A stretch of 64,000 nt of DNA from contig DATIJG010000023.1 in the NCBI GenBank assembly GCA_035478775.1, positions 1 to 64,000 on the forward strand, read 5' to 3'. Both the position numbers and the translations under genes were made by a program. Shown in pieces: positions 8,637-17,677 of the stretch. How positions within the stretch are numbered: the stretch's first letter is position 1; every line of letters starts with the position of its first letter. Source of the stretch: CAMLQK01 sp035478775 (GTDB lineage Bacteria; Patescibacteriota; Saccharimonadia; Saccharimonadales; UBA4665). The notes beneath the pieces are model-generated. The model searched no databases and was not told where the DNA came from. It saw nothing but the letters and a program-made list of their open reading frames with translations.

Positions 8637-9308
8637 TTAAAGTTGCTTAAGGTACTTTAGTGTACGCTTCGGGAACAATATTGTTTCCTGAATAATTGTA
8701 CCAATATGCCCGAACGGTTTTCGGGTAATGAGGGTAATTTTGTTGCCAGCGGCATTTTGTCTGTCAATTTCTGCGAGCACCTCGCGGGTGTCTATAAGCC
8801 TGTCGCGGGTTGGCAGTACAAAAAGTGCGCGTTTACCTTTAAGCATGGCCGGATCGGTCACAATATTCACTTCTTGCCATACCTTCGAGAGCTCATCTTG
8901 GCTTTGGGGCCATACTTTTTTGCCGAAAATATTTTGCGCGACTGTTACGATATTGCCGCCAGTTATCATCACCGCTGTATCAAACAGCTTTGAGCGCCGG
9001 AAAATATTAAGCGAAAGCAGCGAGCCTAGGCTTATGCCAACGAGAATGATTTTTTGATCTGTCTTTTTTGCCTCGTTTTCGACGAACTCTACTACCTCGT
9101 TCACCAAAGTGGGTAATAAGGCAGGGTCGCCTTTACTAAGAATGGCTTTAGGGAAGTCAAGCGCAGTCACATCGTAACCGGCACGATTGAGGGTGGATAT
9201 TAAACGGCGGGTTTGCCATATCGCACCGCCAAAGCCGCACATGAGAATGATTTTTTTGGTGTGGGCTACTCTAGAAGGAAAGTGACGAACACTGTTGATA
9301 AGCGACAT
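8637..9308 (-). CDS. Alpha/beta hydrolase
   Basis: About 223 residues. KKIILMCGFGG forms the first core strand and oxyanion-hole region, and VGISLGS (Ser93) is the nucleophile elbow. Asp in LPTRDRLID and His in PFGHIG complete a catalytic triad. No signal peptide once the start is placed at 9308; upstream frame extensions look non-coding. TATAAT with extended TG (9316-9324, minus strand) ends 7 nt before the ATG, predicting a leaderless transcript shared with the NUDIX gene. Substrate unknown; the cap between residues 40 and 80 is short. Confidence 0.8.
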   Translation of the reverse strand: MSLINSVRHFPSRVAHTKKIILMCGFGGAIWQTRRLISTLNRAGYDVTALDFPKAILSKGDPALLPTLVNEVVEFVENEAKKTDQKIILVGISLGSLLSLNIFRRSKLFDTAVMITGGNIVTVAQNIFGKKVWPQSQDELSKVWQEVNIVTDPAMLKGKRALFVLPTRDRLIDTREVLAEIDRQNAAGNKITLITRKPFGHIGTIIQETILFPKRTLKYLKQL

Positions 9309-9362
9309 TTCATTAATTATAGCAAAAGAGTATCCAAAAAAACTATTCCCCGGCAAACTAAA

Positions 9363-9392
9363 TTGACAAAAAGTCTTAATTAAGACTATACT
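9363..9392 (+). promoter_or_regulatory. Promoter with perfect 16-bp operator palindrome (YheO-like gene)
   Basis: TTGACA (9363-9368), 18-nt spacer, TATACT (9387-9392). The spacer is filled by AGTCTTAATTAAGACT (9372-9387), a perfect palindrome. A protein bound there would block polymerase, so repression is likely, probably autoregulation by the gene it drives. The ATG at 9400 follows the -10 by 7 nt. Confidence 0.75.
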
Positions 9393-9399
9393 TCTATAT

Positions 9400-10035
9400 A
9401 TGACAGACCTTCCTTTGCATGCTGCTATTGCCAACGAATTACCTAAGCTGAAAGCCATAACTGACCTGTTTTATCCGATTGTCGAAGGAGTTATGCACGA
9501 CCTTGAGAGCGGCAAAATTGTCGCACTTTACAATAACCTTTCGAACCGCCAAGTCGGCGACCCGAGCGCAATTACCAAATTCGTCGGCGGCCACACTCAG
9601 GAATTTCCGGATATTTTCGAGCCGTATTATAAAACCAACTGGGACGGAGCAAAATTTAAGTGCACCTCAATTACCGTGCGCGACGCGACGGGCAAGGCGG
9701 TCGGGCTTATGTGCATCAACTTCAATACTAGTGTCTTTAGGGGCATAAATATGGAAATTGAGAAACTGCTGGCAATTGCGAACCAAGCCGCTCAAAACCC
9801 GGTCGAGCAATTTACAGAGGATTGGCAGGCGCGGGTTATGGAATGCGTCCACAATTATCTCAAAGAAAATAACCATACCAGTCTCAGGCTTACTAATTCA
9901 CAAAAGCGGGATCTCGTGAGCCGGTTATACACGCACGGGCTGTTCCATTACCGTAATGCCGCACCGTACGTTGCGCAGCAGCTTGGCATTTCGCGGGCGA
10001 CGATTTACAAATATCTTAAAGAAGAAAGGGAATAA
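9400..10035 (+). CDS. YheO/DauR-type PAS and helix-turn-helix regulator
   Basis: A 211-residue protein with the two-part architecture of the YheO family. An N-terminal PAS-like ligand domain (residues about 15-125) contains YNNLSNRQVGDPS and GKAVGLMCINFN. A C-terminal HTH (about 165-210) ends QQLGISRATIYKYLKEE. Relatives such as DauR control D-amino-acid catabolism. The gene overlaps the promoter logic of the racemase one nt downstream, so this is a regulator-enzyme operon. A leaderless start is predicted. Confidence 0.85.
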   Translation: MTDLPLHAAIANELPKLKAITDLFYPIVEGVMHDLESGKIVALYNNLSNRQVGDPSAITKFVGGHTQEFPDIFEPYYKTNWDGAKFKCTSITVRDATGKAVGLMCINFNTSVFRGINMEIEKLLAIANQAAQNPVEQFTEDWQARVMECVHNYLKENNHTSLRLTNSQKRDLVSRLYTHGLFHYRNAAPYVAQQLGISRATIYKYLKEERE

Positions 10036-10036
10036 T

Positions 10037-10729
10037 ATGAAAACCATTGGACTTATTGGAGGCATGAGCTGGGAATCATCGCAACTGTATTATCAGATTA
10101 TTAACGAGACGGTGCGGGGGAAGCTCGGTGGTTTACACTCTGCAAAAAGCCTTATGTTTTCGTTTGATTTTTACGAAATCGAAGAGCTGCAGCATGCTGG
10201 CAACTGGGACGCGGCCACTAAACTGATGGTTAAAGCGGCACAAGACTTAGAGAAAGGCGGTGCTGACTTTGTGCTTATTTGCACGAATACGATGCATAAA
10301 ATGGCGAATGAGGTGGCGTCACAAATTGCAATTCCGCTGCTTCATATTGCCGAGCCGACTGCGCAGGCGATTAAGGCGAAGGGCATAAAGAAAATCGGGC
10401 TGCTGGGTACAAAATTCACTATGGAGCAAGACTTTTACAAGGGCTGGCTGCAGAATGCCGGGCTCGAAGTGGTTGTACCAAATGAAGCCGACCGCCAAAT
10501 TGTGCATAGTGTAATTTACGATGAACTATGCCAGGGTGTTGTTAAAGACACCTCTCGTCAAGAATATTCACGGATTATTGATGGCCTCAAGGCCGAGGGC
10601 GCGGAAGGCGTGATTCTTGGCTGTACGGAAATCACTATGCTTGTGAAGCAAAAGGATTCGAGCTTGCCGGTATTCGACACCACACGTATCCACGCCGAAG
10701 TGGCCGCCGAGCAGGCGATACAAGGCTAG
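10037..10729 (+). CDS. Aspartate/glutamate racemase family protein
   Basis: A 230-residue cofactor-independent racemase. The two catalytic cysteines are present: Cys82 in LICTNTMHK and Cys196 in ILGCTEITM. The start, MKTIGLIGGMSWESSQLYY, is characteristic of the aspartate racemase branch. It begins one nt after the regulator stop codon, with AAAGGG upstream. Together with a DauR-like regulator, the context suggests handling of D-amino acids, either for the cell wall or scavenged from a host. Substrate choice between Asp and Glu cannot be decided here. Confidence 0.88.
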   Translation: MKTIGLIGGMSWESSQLYYQIINETVRGKLGGLHSAKSLMFSFDFYEIEELQHAGNWDAATKLMVKAAQDLEKGGADFVLICTNTMHKMANEVASQIAIPLLHIAEPTAQAIKAKGIKKIGLLGTKFTMEQDFYKGWLQNAGLEVVVPNEADRQIVHSVIYDELCQGVVKDTSRQEYSRIIDGLKAEGAEGVILGCTEITMLVKQKDSSLPVFDTTRIHAEVAAEQAIQG

Positions 10730-10762
10730 CTGCTTTTAAGCGTTACCACCACCCGTTACTAA

Positions 10763-10791
10763 TTGCCAAAACGTGCCTAACACCTTACAAT
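10763..10791 (+). promoter_or_regulatory. Promoter of the GNAT-domain gene
   Basis: TTGCCA (10763-10768), 17-nt spacer, TACAAT (10786-10791). Predicted start near 10798, 18 nt before the ATG. Confidence 0.55.
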
Positions 10792-10815
10792 AGAGGGACG
10801 TTTCTATGGTATCGA

Positions 10816-12003
10816 ATGCACGAAGCACCTTCTAAAACTGTTTTTGAACAAGTGGATATTACCAACCCCGCGGTTGCTAATACAATCTTTAGCTTTGACG
10901 AACAAGTGCAAGAGCGAGTGTACCGAGAAGGCCACCAGGATTGGTTTGAGCCCATGGACAGGGAAACCTGGGAAGAGTTTGTTACTGAATCGCACACGTT
11001 CACTTTGCAGCATCCTGACTATGGCCTGGTGGCGTATGCCTGTTTCAAGCCGGCTCCTGTCGAGAATGTTGGGTGGTATCGCCTGTATGACAAAATGGCA
11101 GGTACTGATGACACGCCAATCGTCCACAGCCTTAATGTCGTAGAACTTACGACAATGGCGGCCTACCCGCAGCGCCATGGCTTTGCAAGAATGATATCGG
11201 ATTTGGCTGAGGTCGAAATTCAAAAAGCATACCAGGAAACCCATATAACCGACCTCATGGTACACTTCAGTGTTGCTAACAAGCCGGCGCGCGCATTGTA
11301 TACAAACTTGGGCTATCGGCCAACCTATAGGTCTGAAGAATTTGTGTCTTATTTGGAAGCCAGGGGTGGCGGACCTGACTGGCCCAAACACACTTTCTTT
11401 AAATTTATTGGTACGCCTGAGGATAAGGAGAAGCACTTGTCGCTTATGCGTGTTAGCCAGGCGTTCTATGCATTGAACGGCAAAGAGTTGAATGCGGAAG
11501 ATATTGCCAGCGCGGGGCTTATGCACACTGCCAGACCGGTGTATAGCCCATACGACAAGCAGCGACATTTTCAAAGCCTTGAGGAGTGGTCATCTTTGGT
11601 TACAGCGTGTATCACTGATTTTTTGCGCACGCTCCCTGATGCTCCTATGCAGAATAATTACCATCAGCTTCCAATATGGCCCAACCTTACGCCTTCTGCC
11701 GGTGCCGGGGAGGAGCCCAGCGTTGTCGACCTTTCCCAAATTGGTAGGCTGACAGAAGACCAGCAGGTGGCCTTAATAATAAGGTTAGAGCAGCATAAGT
11801 TATCGAGTGGCTTTCCGCATACAATAAGCTATTCGGAGTTTTTACAAAAGTTGTTCGGCCTGCCGACCAAACAAGATGCCTGGGATCTTATGGGGCGAGC
11901 TAAGAGGTGGTTAGACCGGGCGAAGTATTATCCGTATGAAGAATACTACAGAGCGCCAATCTACTTTCTTCACCCGTACCTCGGGAATTCTAGAAATATT
12001 TAA
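10816..12003 (+). CDS. GNAT N-acetyltransferase with C-terminal domain of unknown function
   Basis: A 395-residue protein. The first ~185 residues fit a GNAT fold. VVELTTMAAYPQRHGFARMI is the central strand and acetyl-CoA-binding loop, although the usual Q/RxxGxG/A motif appears as QRHGFA. VANKPARALYTNLGYRPT is the C-terminal strand-helix signature. The last ~200 residues (from about 195) are unassigned, rich in aromatic residues, and end in a helical region. The fusion partner may set the acceptor. It faces a minus-strand gene convergently. No Shine-Dalgarno at the chosen ATG; the nearest GAGGGA is 17 nt away. Confidence 0.65.
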   Translation: MHEAPSKTVFEQVDITNPAVANTIFSFDEQVQERVYREGHQDWFEPMDRETWEEFVTESHTFTLQHPDYGLVAYACFKPAPVENVGWYRLYDKMAGTDDTPIVHSLNVVELTTMAAYPQRHGFARMISDLAEVEIQKAYQETHITDLMVHFSVANKPARALYTNLGYRPTYRSEEFVSYLEARGGGPDWPKHTFFKFIGTPEDKEKHLSLMRVSQAFYALNGKELNAEDIASAGLMHTARPVYSPYDKQRHFQSLEEWSSLVTACITDFLRTLPDAPMQNNYHQLPIWPNLTPSAGAGEEPSVVDLSQIGRLTEDQQVALIIRLEQHKLSSGFPHTISYSEFLQKLFGLPTKQDAWDLMGRAKRWLDRAKYYPYEEYYRAPIYFLHPYLGNSRNI

Positions 12004-12017
12004 ACTTAAAGTGTAGC

Positions 12018-12854
12018 TTAACGGTTTGGCAAAAAACTTTCGCCAAGCACCGGCGGGCAAAGTGCTGCCATGTAGGCGGTTGTCATGGCGATGAAGCCAT
12101 CGTGGGCGCTTTTATATGCCGCACCGGGTTCTTTAGTGTTGTCCAGTGCTTCGCTAGCTGCGTCCAATTGTACTCTTCCGCTGTTTTGTATGTCGGCAAT
12201 CACCGTAGCTACTGCTGAATATTCGGGTATGGTTGAAAGGTCGGCTGTTTTTATAGCGCTACCTGTTTGCAAGGCTTTTTTGCCGAGCATGACATCGAGC
12301 GTGTCGCATGCGTCTAGCTCAACAAGCTCAGCAGCTTTAATGATCGGGCGTAATAAGCGTGCGCTCATCACAGGGGCTGACATGTCCTTGGACTGCCAGT
12401 CTTCAATCTGGCTATAGGGTGTTCGTGGCCAGTACGGCATATTATTTTCTGCCATAAGCGTGATAAGCGTACCTTCGTCGAATACTTGGCCATTGATAAG
12501 CTGACTGAGCTGTAAACCTAATGCCTGCCGCATTTTGTCTTTTGCTACGGTAGAAAGATTTTCGGCAAACCAAGCGACATCGGGATCGAGTCTTTCGTGC
12601 TTATGGTCGGTAAAAGTTGCCTCGCGTAGCGTTTCGGCAGCTACGTCGCCGACATATGCCGCCCCTAAATACGCCACCTTCAAAAGTTCGCCGTCGCTTA
12701 TCGCCCAAGGGTGCTGTCCAGCGAGCGTTGCATCAAACCATATACTTTTGATATATTCTGGAACTTCGGTCCTAGGGTCGGAGCCCGCTTGGGCACTGTC
12801 GACTATGGCGGGATCAATGCCATTTAAACGTGATTCTCTATCGAAAAATCCCAT
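12018..12854 (-). CDS. Hypothetical helical protein, downstream of putative lipoprotein
   Basis: 278 residues, unrecognised. Mostly alpha-helical, acidic, without signal peptide or membrane segments, so cytoplasmic. It begins 5 nt after the stop of the 336-residue exported protein, which implies co-transcription and possibly a shared process. No catalytic motif is visible; several conserved-looking Trp and aromatic positions lie at 39-55 and 140-155. Confidence 0.55.
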   Translation of the reverse strand: MGFFDRESRLNGIDPAIVDSAQAGSDPRTEVPEYIKSIWFDATLAGQHPWAISDGELLKVAYLGAAYVGDVAAETLREATFTDHKHERLDPDVAWFAENLSTVAKDKMRQALGLQLSQLINGQVFDEGTLITLMAENNMPYWPRTPYSQIEDWQSKDMSAPVMSARLLRPIIKAAELVELDACDTLDVMLGKKALQTGSAIKTADLSTIPEYSAVATVIADIQNSGRVQLDAASEALDNTKEPGAAYKSAHDGFIAMTTAYMAALCPPVLGESFLPNR

Positions 12855-12859
12855 ATCAA

Positions 12860-13870
12860 TTAGCGCCGTTTTGAAGGGGCAGGGGCTGGTTTTTGAGTCG
12901 ACCTTTGTGCAGAGGCTGGCGCCGCTGACTTTGATGACTGAGATGCCGGCGCTTTATCGGCAGACGGTTGAGTTGGCTTTGCAGGGTTAATATAAGAGTT
13001 TGCCGGCGCAACTTTTTTGCCAACTATCTTGCCGCCAGAAAAGTCGCCCTCTTTTGTTTGGTCGGCAGCCTTAAACGGTTTAATAACGTACCCCTTTGGC
13101 GGTTTGATATTGCTTGCGTTGTATGTTTTTGCTGGTGTGTGGCCATACTGTACGTTCGTAATGTGTATGTTATTGACAACGGTAGACTTTTCTTGCCAGC
13201 CTGTGTTTGTCCGTTGGTAGGGGTGGTATGCTGCCCCGTTAGATTGTACATCGGTCATTAGCTGCAGTGTCAGAGCTTGGTCGAGTGACAAATCGCCATT
13301 TAGCAAACCGAACGTTGCCAAGTCGGAACCCCGATTTGTCATGAGTGCATACAGCATGTAATCGTTAAAATTGTCATGCTGATTGTAATAATGAGTTTCA
13401 TTACCCTCAATCACGCAAATATCTGAGGTGCCGTTAGGGTTGTTAGCGACTGTAGCGGCATCGCTGTTGCTTTGAATGTAGTTTTTAAGTTGGCTTTCTT
13501 GGCTAGGGTCCAGTTGGGTAAAGCAAGTCTGCCCGGCTTGGTTTGATGAGTTGGCATTGCTCGTGCAAGCTGTTCCGGTAAGCATGATTGCTCCGCTGAC
13601 TGCGAAACCGGCAGCAGCTTTTGCTTTACGTGTGTGCTCTCGAACTTTCATTGCTACACTGCCCCAGCTACCCTGGTGTTCAGCAGATTGGGCAAGCGCG
13701 GCCGGCTTTTCCATTCCAGGATATTCTACTGATGTTTCCGCGAATGCCATGTGTTGCGACTCGGCGGCTTCAAGCGCGCCCATAATAATCGCACCAGCGT
13801 CTACGGACACTTGGGTGTGGTTTTCTAAAGTTGGTGTGATTGGGACCACGAGGGCTTCAGGTTGTTTCAT
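12860..13870 (-). CDS. Membrane-anchored protein with LTGTAC motif and long cytoplasmic extension
   Basis: 336 residues. Residues about 88-102 form a short hydrophobic segment ending LTGTAC, like a lipobox. The same LTGTAC end occurs in the lipoprotein at 42452-43084. Unusually, about 74 residues precede it, so either the true start is the internal ATG at codon 74 (MKVREHTRKAKAAAG) or the protein is a signal-anchored type with a cytosolic domain. The promoter (TTGAAA-17-TACTGT-6-ATG) favours the outer start. The exported part has a Cys pair and ends in a Pro/Ser/Ala/Lys-rich tail, as in wall-spanning proteins. Function unknown. Confidence 0.55.
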   Translation of the reverse strand: MKQPEALVVPITPTLENHTQVSVDAGAIIMGALEAAESQHMAFAETSVEYPGMEKPAALAQSAEHQGSWGSVAMKVREHTRKAKAAAGFAVSGAIMLTGTACTSNANSSNQAGQTCFTQLDPSQESQLKNYIQSNSDAATVANNPNGTSDICVIEGNETHYYNQHDNFNDYMLYALMTNRGSDLATFGLLNGDLSLDQALTLQLMTDVQSNGAAYHPYQRTNTGWQEKSTVVNNIHITNVQYGHTPAKTYNASNIKPPKGYVIKPFKAADQTKEGDFSGGKIVGKKVAPANSYINPAKPTQPSADKAPASQSSKSAAPASAQRSTQKPAPAPSKRR

Positions 13871-13876
13871 TAGTAT

Positions 13877-13905
13877 ACAGTACTATTCTTTTGCCAGTCT
13901 TTCAA
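13877..13905 (-). promoter_or_regulatory. Predicted leaderless promoter of the LTGTAC protein
   Basis: Minus strand TTGAAA (13900-13905), 17-nt spacer, TACTGT (13877-13882), then 6 nt to the ATG at 13870. Confidence 0.5.
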
Positions 13906-13996
13906 ATAAAAAGTCCAAGCCAAATGTTGCGGTACGCCGCAGTTCAATAGGCAAGATATACCAATTTTAGATGGGGTTTTAAAGCGTTAGTAGACC

Positions 13997-14422
13997 TTAT
14001 TTTAAACTTTGCGCCCACGCTGTAATTTCTGTCTCGTCAGGTGTGTGGAAAGCCTCGAAGCTATTTGGTTCCGGTACGGGGAAGAGCCTTAGCTCTTCGG
14101 CGAGTCTTGGAAACACATGAAAATGCAAGTGGCTGACTTTAACACCGTTATCGGGCTGAAGTGGCTGGTACTTTTGCATTATTCCTGTCCCGTAACCCTT
14201 GTCGAGGGCAACTGAAAGCCGCCCCAGCTCTTGCATGATCTCCACGCTTTCATTAGGCTCTAGTTCGGCAACGGTGGTAATGTGCCGGTTGGGTATGACC
14301 AGGCAATGACCTTCTTGAAAACGCGGCACAGAAACAATGGATCTGCACAGTTCGCCTACACGGATGGTGCGCTTTTCAAGCGGTACTGTATTACAAAAAG
14401 GGCATTCAGGTTTTATTGGCAT
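13997..14422 (-). CDS. HIT-family nucleotide hydrolase
   Basis: A 141-residue histidine-triad protein. HLHFHVFPR is the catalytic HxHxHxx triad. An N-terminal CPFC and the core strand GHCLVIPNRH are also present, as in Hint/Fhit-like bacterial enzymes that hydrolyse nucleoside phosphoramidates or dinucleotides. Full length. TAAAAT (14430-14435, minus strand) lies 7 nt before the ATG and no ribosome site is seen, so a leaderless message is predicted. It stands alone between exported-protein genes. Confidence 0.9.
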   Translation of the reverse strand: MPIKPECPFCNTVPLEKRTIRVGELCRSIVSVPRFQEGHCLVIPNRHITTVAELEPNESVEIMQELGRLSVALDKGYGTGIMQKYQPLQPDNGVKVSHLHFHVFPRLAEELRLFPVPEPNSFEAFHTPDETEITAWAQSLK

Positions 14423-14516
14423 GATCTATATTTTAACGCACATAGCTTAGCAGGCAAGAACTTTGGCGCGGCTTGACTTGAATTACTACATGTACAGAAC
14501 ATTACAAAAACACCCC

Positions 14517-14545
14517 TTGCAAGTGCGGGCAATTTAGCTAATAAT
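14517..14545 (+). promoter_or_regulatory. Promoter of the large DUF4082 protein
   Basis: TTGCAA (14517-14522), 17-nt spacer, AATAAT (14540-14545). A strong AGGGGGAG ribosome site follows, 3 nt before the ATG at 14582. Confidence 0.55.
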
Positions 14546-14581
14546 GCAAATCAGAAACGTTTGAAGACCGAGAGGGGGAGT

Positions 14582-17500
14582 ATGTTTGTAAATCAACTTA
14601 GCTGGCGATACCAGAAAAATCGCTTGGCTTATTTTTCGGTAGCTACCGGCCTGCTTTTTAGCGTGGTAGCACCACTTTTGCAGATGCCTACGGCCAAGGC
14701 GACAGCCCCGCAAGCCCCTTATGATACGGCCGCCGCTGAATCAATTTGGCCTGCCGCAGCTACGCCGGCACACGCCACTTCGGGGGACAGTAACGCGGTA
14801 GAACTTGGAGTTAAATTCAAGCCGGCGGTCAATGGCACTGCCACTGGCATTCGCTTCTATAAGGGCAACACGAATACTGGTACGCACGTTGGCCATCTTT
14901 GGTCGGCAGCTGGCAGCCAATTGGCCCAGGTTACGTTTACCAATGAGACGGCGACTGGCTGGCAGAGCGCCAATTTTGCCACACCGGTGCAGTTGACAGC
15001 GGGCACTACATATGTCGTTTCTTATTACGCACCCGTCGGCGAGTATTCTTACGACAGCTCGCCATCTGATGCCGGCAACCTAAGCAATGCCGTTACAAAC
15101 GCCAGCGGCGATCTAACTGCGCTGGCGTCGGGCACGTCTGGCGGCAATGGCATATATAAATATACGTCATCGCCTAGTGGCGCTTTTCCTTCCAACACCT
15201 ATGCCAACAGTAATTATTGGGTGGATGTAGTGTTTACCCCTGGTGGAACAGTGGCGCCACCACCACCTCCAACTTCTGCTAATATTTACGCGCCGGGCTA
15301 CACGCCCAATGTTGACGCAGAAAGTGATTCGAATGCCGTGTCTTTGGGCGTGCAGTTCCAAAGCCAAACCGCCGGATATATTTCAGGTGTTCGCTTTTAC
15401 AAAGGTAGCGGCAATGGCGGCACCCACGTCGGCAGCTTATGGACGGCTAAACACACTTTGCTTGCTCAAGCGACGTTCAGCAACGAATCGGCCAGCGGCT
15501 GGCAAGATGTTACCTTTAGCGACATGATACCAGTTGCAGCTAACACAACTTATATCGCCAGCTATTTTGCACCGCAAGGGCATTATTCATACACGGCGAA
15601 CGGTTTGGCGAACGGCATAACCAATGCGCCGCTTGTGGCACTACCAGGCAGCAGCACGGCGGGCGGAAACGGCGTGTACTCATATGGCATAGGGCCTGAA
15701 GTGCCCATCAACAGTACGACCGGGGCGGATTATGCTGTTGACGTGGACTTCACGACAAGCTACGTAGCACCTACTATTACGCAGCCAACACCGCGCAGTG
15801 GCACGCAAGGCAGCGGTTCCGTGCTAGTGTTAACAGATCCAAACAATCATTTTTCAGATAACTATTGCAGCGCAATTTTGCAGACTAAAGGTATCGCCTG
15901 TGCTTCAACCGACACGGGGAACTTGACAACGGCTTCAGTGCTCAGCCCTTACCACACTGTGCTATTGGCTGATGGTGCGCCGCTTACCAGCACGCAAATA
16001 GGCTTAATAAATACTTGGGCAAGCGGCGGTGGTAACTTTATTGCCATGCGGCCAGCCGATAACCTCGACTCACTGCTAGGCATTGGCAACCGCAGCAATA
16101 TTTTGCCTGACGCTTACATTAAGGTTGATAATACTCAAACTCCGGGGCAGGGAATTGACGGCCAATCGTTGCAATACCACGGCATCGCCGATGAGCACGC
16201 TTTGGCTGGCGCCCGTGCTGTGGCGACACTGTATTCAGACGCAAGCACGACAACAAGCTTTCCTGCCGTTACTACTAAAACCGTAGGCAGCGGCACGGCA
16301 TCGGCCTGGATGTTTGACTTAGCTCGTTCGGTAGTTTATACCCGTGAAGGCAATCCCGGCCTTGCTGGGCAATCGACAACATCACCCGGTTATAGCGGCT
16401 ATCCGCGTGTGCCGGATCGCTTTGGGCTGGGGTATTTGGACTCGACCAAAGTTGCTGTTCCGCAAGCCGACTTGCAAGTGAGCTTGCTGGCTAACCAGAT
16501 TGAAACAACCCAATATCCTGTGCCAATGAAATGGAGCTTCCCTAGTTATAAGATTGATGCCAATCATCCGAATGGCTTATTAAAAGCAGCATTTGTGTTA
16601 ACCGGCGATGACCACGCCTCCGGCAGCTCGCAAACGCTCACTCGCTTTAAGAACGAAACGACGGCCAGCCCTGCGGGTTGCACTGTTGTCGCCTGGACGT
16701 GCATCCGCTCAACTAGCTATGCGTACCCTGGAGCATTTAGCGACAGTGACGTTAAGCCGTATACCGATGCTGGTTTTGAGGTTAGCCCGCACGTTGCCGA
16801 CAGCGGCAATTGTGCTTCAAATTGGACAACACAAGCCGCATTAGATAATATCGTTAACGCCGCTTTCTCGGCATGGCAGAAGTCGTACCCGACTATCAGT
16901 AGTGCTTATCCGCCCATCACCCAACGTTTCCATTGCTATGGCGTTTGGAACGATTACGCTACGGTCGCCAAAGAAGAGGCTGCCCATGGTTTAACTGCTG
17001 ACATGAATAGTGCCTGCTGGCCAAACAGTTTGTTCAACGTCGGGCAATGTTTGTACACAGGCTCAGGTTTGCCGCAGAATATTGCCGATAGTGACGGCAC
17101 GCTAACGGGTGTAAATCAGTTCGCCACTCAGGCAACTGACGAAAATCCGACCACTGTTGACCAAAATGCGTTGAATACCTTAATAACGAATGCCACGGGT
17201 ACCAACGGTTATTATGGGTACTTTACTGTTTTGGCTCACCTGGATAACCAAGATATTTCCAACCGAACCGAGACTGCAGTTTTAAACGTTGCCGCCGCAA
17301 ACGACGTGCCAGTCATTTCTGGCGCCCAAGCCCAAACGTTCTGGGCCGGGCGCAGCGCCACTACGGTTTCCAGCCCCACATACGGCACGAGCACTGTTAC
17401 ATTTTCGGTCACTAACCCGGTCGCTAACTTGCTTATGCTACAGCCGATTAAATATGGTACCAAAACCCTATCGACCATAAAAGTCGGTGCTACAACCGTT

Positions 17501-17587
17501 GCCTTCGGTTCACAAACTATTAGCGGTGTCAGCTACGCTGTTTTCCCAGCCGCAAGTGCCGGTTCGTACGTCGCTACTTACCGCTAA
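14582..17587 (+). CDS. Secreted multidomain protein: two DUF4082 domains and deacetylase-like region
   Basis: About 1001 residues. A signal peptide (LAYFSVATGLLFSVVAPLL then AKATA) precedes two DUF4082 beta-sandwich repeats at about 40-225 and 235-395, each with GIRFYKG/GVRFYKG, THVG and LWxA landmarks. A linker of six prolines separates them. Residues about 410-630 hold a Rossmann-like segment (VLVLTDPNNHFSDNYC...LLADGAPL). Residues about 660-900 include VLTGDDHASG and later His residues, suggesting a NodB-type polysaccharide deacetylase fold; this is tentative. The C-terminus is an Ig-like strand-rich domain. It is probably a cell-surface or secreted glycan-acting protein. The start is set by AGGGGGAG. 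Confidence 0.7.
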   Translation: MFVNQLSWRYQKNRLAYFSVATGLLFSVVAPLLQMPTAKATAPQAPYDTAAAESIWPAAATPAHATSGDSNAVELGVKFKPAVNGTATGIRFYKGNTNTGTHVGHLWSAAGSQLAQVTFTNETATGWQSANFATPVQLTAGTTYVVSYYAPVGEYSYDSSPSDAGNLSNAVTNASGDLTALASGTSGGNGIYKYTSSPSGAFPSNTYANSNYWVDVVFTPGGTVAPPPPPTSANIYAPGYTPNVDAESDSNAVSLGVQFQSQTAGYISGVRFYKGSGNGGTHVGSLWTAKHTLLAQATFSNESASGWQDVTFSDMIPVAANTTYIASYFAPQGHYSYTANGLANGITNAPLVALPGSSTAGGNGVYSYGIGPEVPINSTTGADYAVDVDFTTSYVAPTITQPTPRSGTQGSGSVLVLTDPNNHFSDNYCSAILQTKGIACASTDTGNLTTASVLSPYHTVLLADGAPLTSTQIGLINTWASGGGNFIAMRPADNLDSLLGIGNRSNILPDAYIKVDNTQTPGQGIDGQSLQYHGIADEHALAGARAVATLYSDASTTTSFPAVTTKTVGSGTASAWMFDLARSVVYTREGNPGLAGQSTTSPGYSGYPRVPDRFGLGYLDSTKVAVPQADLQVSLLANQIETTQYPVPMKWSFPSYKIDANHPNGLLKAAFVLTGDDHASGSSQTLTRFKNETTASPAGCTVVAWTCIRSTSYAYPGAFSDSDVKPYTDAGFEVSPHVADSGNCASNWTTQAALDNIVNAAFSAWQKSYPTISSAYPPITQRFHCYGVWNDYATVAKEEAAHGLTADMNSACWPNSLFNVGQCLYTGSGLPQNIADSDGTLTGVNQFATQATDENPTTVDQNALNTLITNATGTNGYYGYFTVLAHLDNQDISNRTETAVLNVAAANDVPVISGAQAQTFWAGRSATTVSSPTYGTSTVTFSVTNPVANLLMLQPIKYGTKTLSTIKVGATTVAFGSQTISGVSYAVFPAASAGSYVATYR

Positions 17588-17594
17588 GACGTAG

Positions 17595-17632
17595 TAAGAA
17601 CTCCTGTCCTCAAGGCCAAACAGGAGTTCTTA
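17595..17632. terminator. Stem-loop after the DUF4082 gene
   Basis: TAAGAACTCCTG pairs perfectly with CAGGAGTTCTTA over 12 bp with a 14-nt loop, 8 nt after the stop codon. There is no T run, so it may be a processing or Rho-assisted site. It also lies downstream of the convergent minus-strand gene. Confidence 0.6.
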
Positions 17633-17677
17633 ACCCAAATAGAAGGGACTTTCGCAGACAGCTAAGATGTAATATCG

